A stretch of 64,000 bases of DNA from AWTP1-13 sp033764875 (GTDB lineage: Bacteria > Pseudomonadota > Alphaproteobacteria > Rhizobiales > Hyphomicrobiaceae): contig JANRIO010000135.1 of NCBI GenBank assembly GCA_033764875.1, forward strand, positions 1 to 64,000, given 5' to 3'. Below are positions 62,387 through 64,000 of this stretch, in pieces (position 1 is the stretch's first letter; each line of letters begins with the position of its first letter). The notes beneath the pieces were generated by a model. That model made no database searches. It saw only the letters and a list, made by a program, of their open reading frames with translations, and was not told the origin of the DNA. Position numbers and translations under genes: made by a program.

Positions 62387-63137
62387 GTGGCCGCTTGACG
62401 CGGTGTCGCTCGGCATCGTCCTCCTCGGGGCCCTGATCGCGGGCTTCACCACGGGTGTTGCCGGCTTCGGCACGGCGCTGGTGGCCTCGGGCCTGTGGTT
62501 TCACGCTCTGCCCGCCGCGATGGTGCCGCCCCTTGTCGTGCTGGCGTCGGTGGCGGCGCAGGGGGCGGGCCTGCTGGTCGTGCGCCGCGCCTTCGACCTG
62601 CGCAGCGCGGCTCCCTTGCTGGCCGGCGGGGGCATCGGCGTGCCGCTCGGCGTCGGCGCGCTGGCGGTGGCGTCGCCGGCGATGATCCGAGGCGGCGTCG
62701 CAGCCTTCCTCGTCGCCTACGCGCTGCTCCAGATCCTGCAGCCATCGCCGCGCGAGATCGGCCAAGTCGGCGGGCGTGGCGCCGACCTCGCCGTCGGCAT
62801 CGCGGGCGGCTTTCTCGGCGGCTTCGCCGGGCTCTCGGGCCCCCTGCCGCTGGTCTGGCTGCAGCTGCGCGGCGGCAGCCCCGACGCGCAACGCGCCGTG
62901 TACCAGCCCTTCAACATGTTCGTGCTGTCGCTGGCGGCGGTCACCATGGCGCTCGCCGGGCAGATCACGTCCGGCGTGCTCTGGGTCGCGCTGCAGTGCC
63001 TGCCGGCGACGCTGGTCGGGGCCTGGCTCGGGGTGCGGGTGTACGACCGCATCTCGCAGGCCGCGTTCCGCCGCGTCGTCTTGCTGCTGCTGCTGGGATC
63101 CGGCGTCGTCCTGCTCGGCCAGACCGTGCTCGGATGA
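62373..63137 (+). CDS. TauE/SafE-family (TSUP) permease
   Basis: The 254-residue protein has seven or eight membrane helices and two family repeats, each with a small-residue motif: LIAGFTTGVAGFGTALVASG and GFLGGFAGLSGPLPLVWLQL. TSUP proteins move sulphite, sulphoacetate or other organic anions. Its start at 62373 lies within the last codons of the Atm1-type gene, so it is translationally coupled; sulphur traffic is a plausible shared theme. Confidence 0.88.
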   Translation: MPGAEWPLDAVSLGIVLLGALIAGFTTGVAGFGTALVASGLWFHALPAAMVPPLVVLASVAAQGAGLLVVRRAFDLRSAAPLLAGGGIGVPLGVGALAVASPAMIRGGVAAFLVAYALLQILQPSPREIGQVGGRGADLAVGIAGGFLGGFAGLSGPLPLVWLQLRGGSPDAQRAVYQPFNMFVLSLAAVTMALAGQITSGVLWVALQCLPATLVGAWLGVRVYDRISQAAFRRVVLLLLLGSGVVLLGQTVLG

Positions 63138-63485
63138 GGTGGCCGTCTGCGCGAAGGTTTCGTTCGGGGGGAAGAAGGGGGAGGGGGCAGAGCAGACCCG
63201 CAGGAGCAAGCAATAGCGCCCCTGCGGGCCCGCAGAGGCTCGGCGCGAGAAAATGGGTTGGTAGAATGCAATACTGCGACGCCGAACCTCGAGCGTAACA
63301 CTAGAGCCGGGCCTCAGGGAGGGCTGTCACCTGTATGACAGGATGTGGGATATCTTACAGTCGATCGGCGGCGTGGTGCCGGGGAGCCACGGGGCCGGGC
63401 CGGGACGGCGCCGAGGTTAAGCGATCGGCAGCACCTCACGCGCTATGATCCCGCGCTTTCTCCTCACCCCAACCGGATCGAGCAC
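63138..63485. other. Intergenic region, no gene seen
   Basis: No coding frame or clear hairpin is found. The segment 63330-63360 (ACCTGTATGACAGGATGTGG) contains a short inverted CCTGT-ATG-ACAGG, a possible protein site or weak hairpin before the final gene. Confidence 0.4.
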
Positions 63486-64000
63486 GTGAGCGGCGAACCT
63501 GTCAGGCGCGTTGTCGTCAGTGGCCTTCTGGCGCTGCGGCGGAGCCTGCGGCTGGCGGCCGTCGGGCTGCGCTGGGTGCTGCAGATCCTGCTGGCGCTGC
63601 TGATCCTGCTCGAGGAGTGGGGCTGGCGACCGCTGGCCGCCGGGCTCGCCTACCTCGCACGCTGGCGCCCGCTGGCGGCCCTGGAGACGGCCATCGCGCG
63701 GCTTCCGCCCTATGCCGCCCTCGTGGCGTTCGCGCTGCCCAGCCTCGTGCTGCTGCCTCTGAAGTTCCTGGCCCTGCTGCTGATCGGCAAGGGCTACTTC
63801 ATGACGTCGGTGGCGCTGTTCCTGGCCGCCAAGGCCGTGGCGACGGCGCTGGTGGCGCGCCTGTTCATCCTCACGCAGCCGGCCCTGATGTCGATCGGCT
63901 GGTTCGCGTGGACCTACGACCGGGTGATGCCGTGGAAGGAGGCGCTGACCGAGATGGTGCGCGCCTCCGCCGTCTGGCGCTGGGGGCGGGCCTTCAAGCG
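63486..64000 (+). CDS. Membrane protein, partial (cut by window end)
   Basis: A GTG at 63486 opens a frame that runs past the window edge (at least 171 codons). The product has hydrophobic segments WVLQILLALLILLEEWGW, ALVAFALPSLVLLPLKFLAL and YFMTSVALFLAAKAVATALV, then MSIGWFAWTYDRVMPWKEAL. It looks like a conserved inner-membrane protein of unknown function found in Hyphomicrobiales. The GTG has no strong ribosome site, so the start is provisional. Confidence 0.7.
   Translation, partial: MSGEPVRRVVVSGLLALRRSLRLAAVGLRWVLQILLALLILLEEWGWRPLAAGLAYLARWRPLAALETAIARLPPYAALVAFALPSLVLLPLKFLALLLIGKGYFMTSVALFLAAKAVATALVARLFILTQPALMSIGWFAWTYDRVMPWKEALTEMVRASAVWRWGRAFK

Overview
The window is about 44 kb of high-GC alphaproteobacterial chromosome carrying one inserted element of about 20 kb. 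The host genes fit a Hyphomicrobiales-like alphaproteobacterium: a PetP-like MarR regulator, PetR-like response regulator and EnvZ-like kinase sit beside a branched-chain aminotransferase, and there is an Atm1-type exporter, a LemA operon and very high GC with GTG starts. The genus cannot be named from sequence alone.

Layout. Positions 1-1004 hold the end of efp and one unrecognised gene. Positions 1005-20959 are an integrative element in the 3' end of a tRNA-Lys(CUU) gene. The intact tRNA is at 20914-20989, and a 50-bp copy of its 3' half lies at 1005-1054 beside a tyrosine integrase. The left arm carries the integrase, an AlpA-like helix-turn-helix protein, a replication-initiator-like gene with three iteron-like repeats inside its coding sequence, and a coupled cassette of four small genes. 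The middle carries cargo. First comes an AraC regulator divergent from MAPEG, SDR and double-cupin genes. Next is a two-gene CBASS anti-phage operon: a CapV-like patatin phospholipase and a CD-NTase. Then come a frameshifted IS256-type transposase remnant and a serine recombinase with operator-like sites. The right arm is mostly on the minus strand: two secreted small proteins, a phage tail tape-measure-like protein with no other virion genes, a PrimPol-domain protein and a second small helix-turn-helix protein. A 27/28-bp direct repeat lies just inside both ends and may bind the recombinase.

Positions 20990-64000 are ordinary chromosome: an SPFH membrane protein; histidine kinase, response regulator and MarR protein; ilvE; an orphan TRAP binding protein; a PepSY membrane pair; an SDR, GrpB and IlvD/Edd-type dehydratase group; LemA with two TPM proteins; an acyl-CoA ligase and a FadJ-like beta-oxidation protein facing away from each other; a ZnuD-like TonB receptor with a Fur-like box; a CorA-like protein; an SLC13/TrkA-C permease; purA; tspO; two convergent paralogous secreted hydrolases; cutA; nadK; a citrate-lyase-beta-like lyase; an Atm1-type ABC exporter and a TauE/SafE permease. 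The window ends inside a membrane-protein gene.

The CBASS operon is the clearest immune system here. CBASS is a known class; the less ordinary points are its carriage on a satellite-like element with its own replication gene, next to a lone tape-measure gene and a PrimPol protein. All family calls come from reading motifs, not from database searches.
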